From NCBI GenBank assembly GCA_020051845.1, contig JAGVQG010000064.1, forward strand, positions 1-50,560: DNA of 50,560 nucleotides, read 5' to 3'. Shown here one piece after another: positions 50,439 to 50,560 of this stretch (positions within the stretch are counted from its first letter, which is position 1; every line of letters begins with the position of its first letter). The notes under the pieces are model-generated. The model ran no database searches and was not told where the DNA came from. It saw only the letters and a list, made by a program, of their open reading frames with translations. Source of the DNA: an archaeon (GTDB taxonomy: Archaea > Nanobdellota > Nanobdellia > Woesearchaeales > ARS49). The position numbers and the translations under genes were made by a program.

Positions 50439-50560
50439 GAGATGAAATAATTCAAAAAAACGTATTTGTTTAGCTGATTTGTGCTTGTTCTGATTCGTAT
50501 TACGAATGTATGGTCTGGAGTAGCGAAATGCATTTATATTTAATATATATCTGATATATA
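50439..50560. promoter_or_regulatory. Right edge: palindrome and TATA-rich promoter region
   Basis: ATTCGTA-T-TACGAAT (50493-50507) is a perfect 15-base palindrome, followed by several TATA-like stretches (CATTTATATTTAATATATATC, 50530-50552 region). A gene outside the window to the right probably begins here; the palindrome may be its operator. No coding sequence is seen in these bases. Confidence 0.4.

Noticed and set aside
1-50560. CRISPR array
   Set aside because: No regularly spaced identical repeats of 24-40 bases with unique spacers; the tRNA tails have only two repeats and spacers with hairpins.

Overview
The window is archaeal chromosome. It carries archaeal-type ribosomal protein S15, aEF-1beta, transcription factor S, diphthine synthase, Trm1, NucS/EndoMS, XPD helicase, ATP-dependent DNA ligase, FtsZ and an NMD3-like protein. 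Promoters have TTTATATA-type TATA boxes about 25-30 bases before many start codons, which suggests many leaderless mRNAs. Genes inside operons overlap by ATGA, GTGA or TGATG, and several leadered genes have GGAGGTG-like ribosome binding sites. Dense packing, class III (archaeal prepilin) signal peptides, small lipoproteins with threonine-rich linkers and tail-fibre-like surface repeats fit a DPANN-type archaeon, but the exact lineage cannot be read from this sequence.

Layout. (1) 1-13560, minus strand: a large type IV pilus/Tad-like region. The motor block (13560-9162) encodes a lysine/alanine-rich membrane-anchored winged-helix protein, a TadA/FlaI-type ATPase and two separate TadB/TadC-type platform proteins. 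A single major pilin gene follows with its own promoter and poly-T terminator (9054-8602). Then comes a tightly overlapped operon (8462-116): KaiC-like ATPase, minor pilin, a 1230-residue adhesin with MopE-type Cys/Asp repeats and a beta-propeller, two tandem paralogous membrane-anchored proteins, and four more pilin-like proteins. (2) 13742-21993: tail-fibre-like surface protein, DNA ligase, nitroreductase, ftsZ with a structured leader and a hairpin terminator, PAP2 phosphatase, a hairpin-rich gap, a tail-to-tail RHH/PIN gene pair, dphB and a lipoprotein. (3) 22112-30089: two tRNA-Gln genes (UUG and CUG), each followed by two imperfect copies of its own 3' end separated by covarying hairpins. 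Between them lie an accessory set: lipoprotein, MgtA-like P-type ATPase, cupredoxin, radical SAM protein and ABC transporter. (4) 30195-46799: an AbrB/PIN module with an inverted repeat around its promoter, peroxiredoxin, glutamine synthetase, S15, XPD, CsaA-like protein, Trm1, aEF-1beta with a shortened Zn-ribbon partner, a 755-residue coiled-coil protein, RtcA, two secreted proteins, a membrane winged-helix protein, NMD3-like protein, signal peptidase I, TFS, DUF167, NucS and a UPF0200 kinase. (5) 46943-50438: a dTMP operon of a double-length ThyX-like protein, GlyA and thymidylate kinase.

How the genes work together. The first 13.5 kb plausibly build one extracellular pilus or adhesion machine: ATPase, two platform proteins, major pilin, a set of minor pilins and a large tip or adhesin protein. 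The prepilin peptidase is not in the window. The last operon supplies methylene-tetrahydrofolate (GlyA), methylates dUMP (ThyX-like) and phosphorylates dTMP (Tmk). Much of the remainder is translation and RNA housekeeping. The least explained signals are the tRNA-Gln tail arrays and the hairpin cluster at 19694-19785. The giant adhesin operon is the best candidate for an undescribed protein system.
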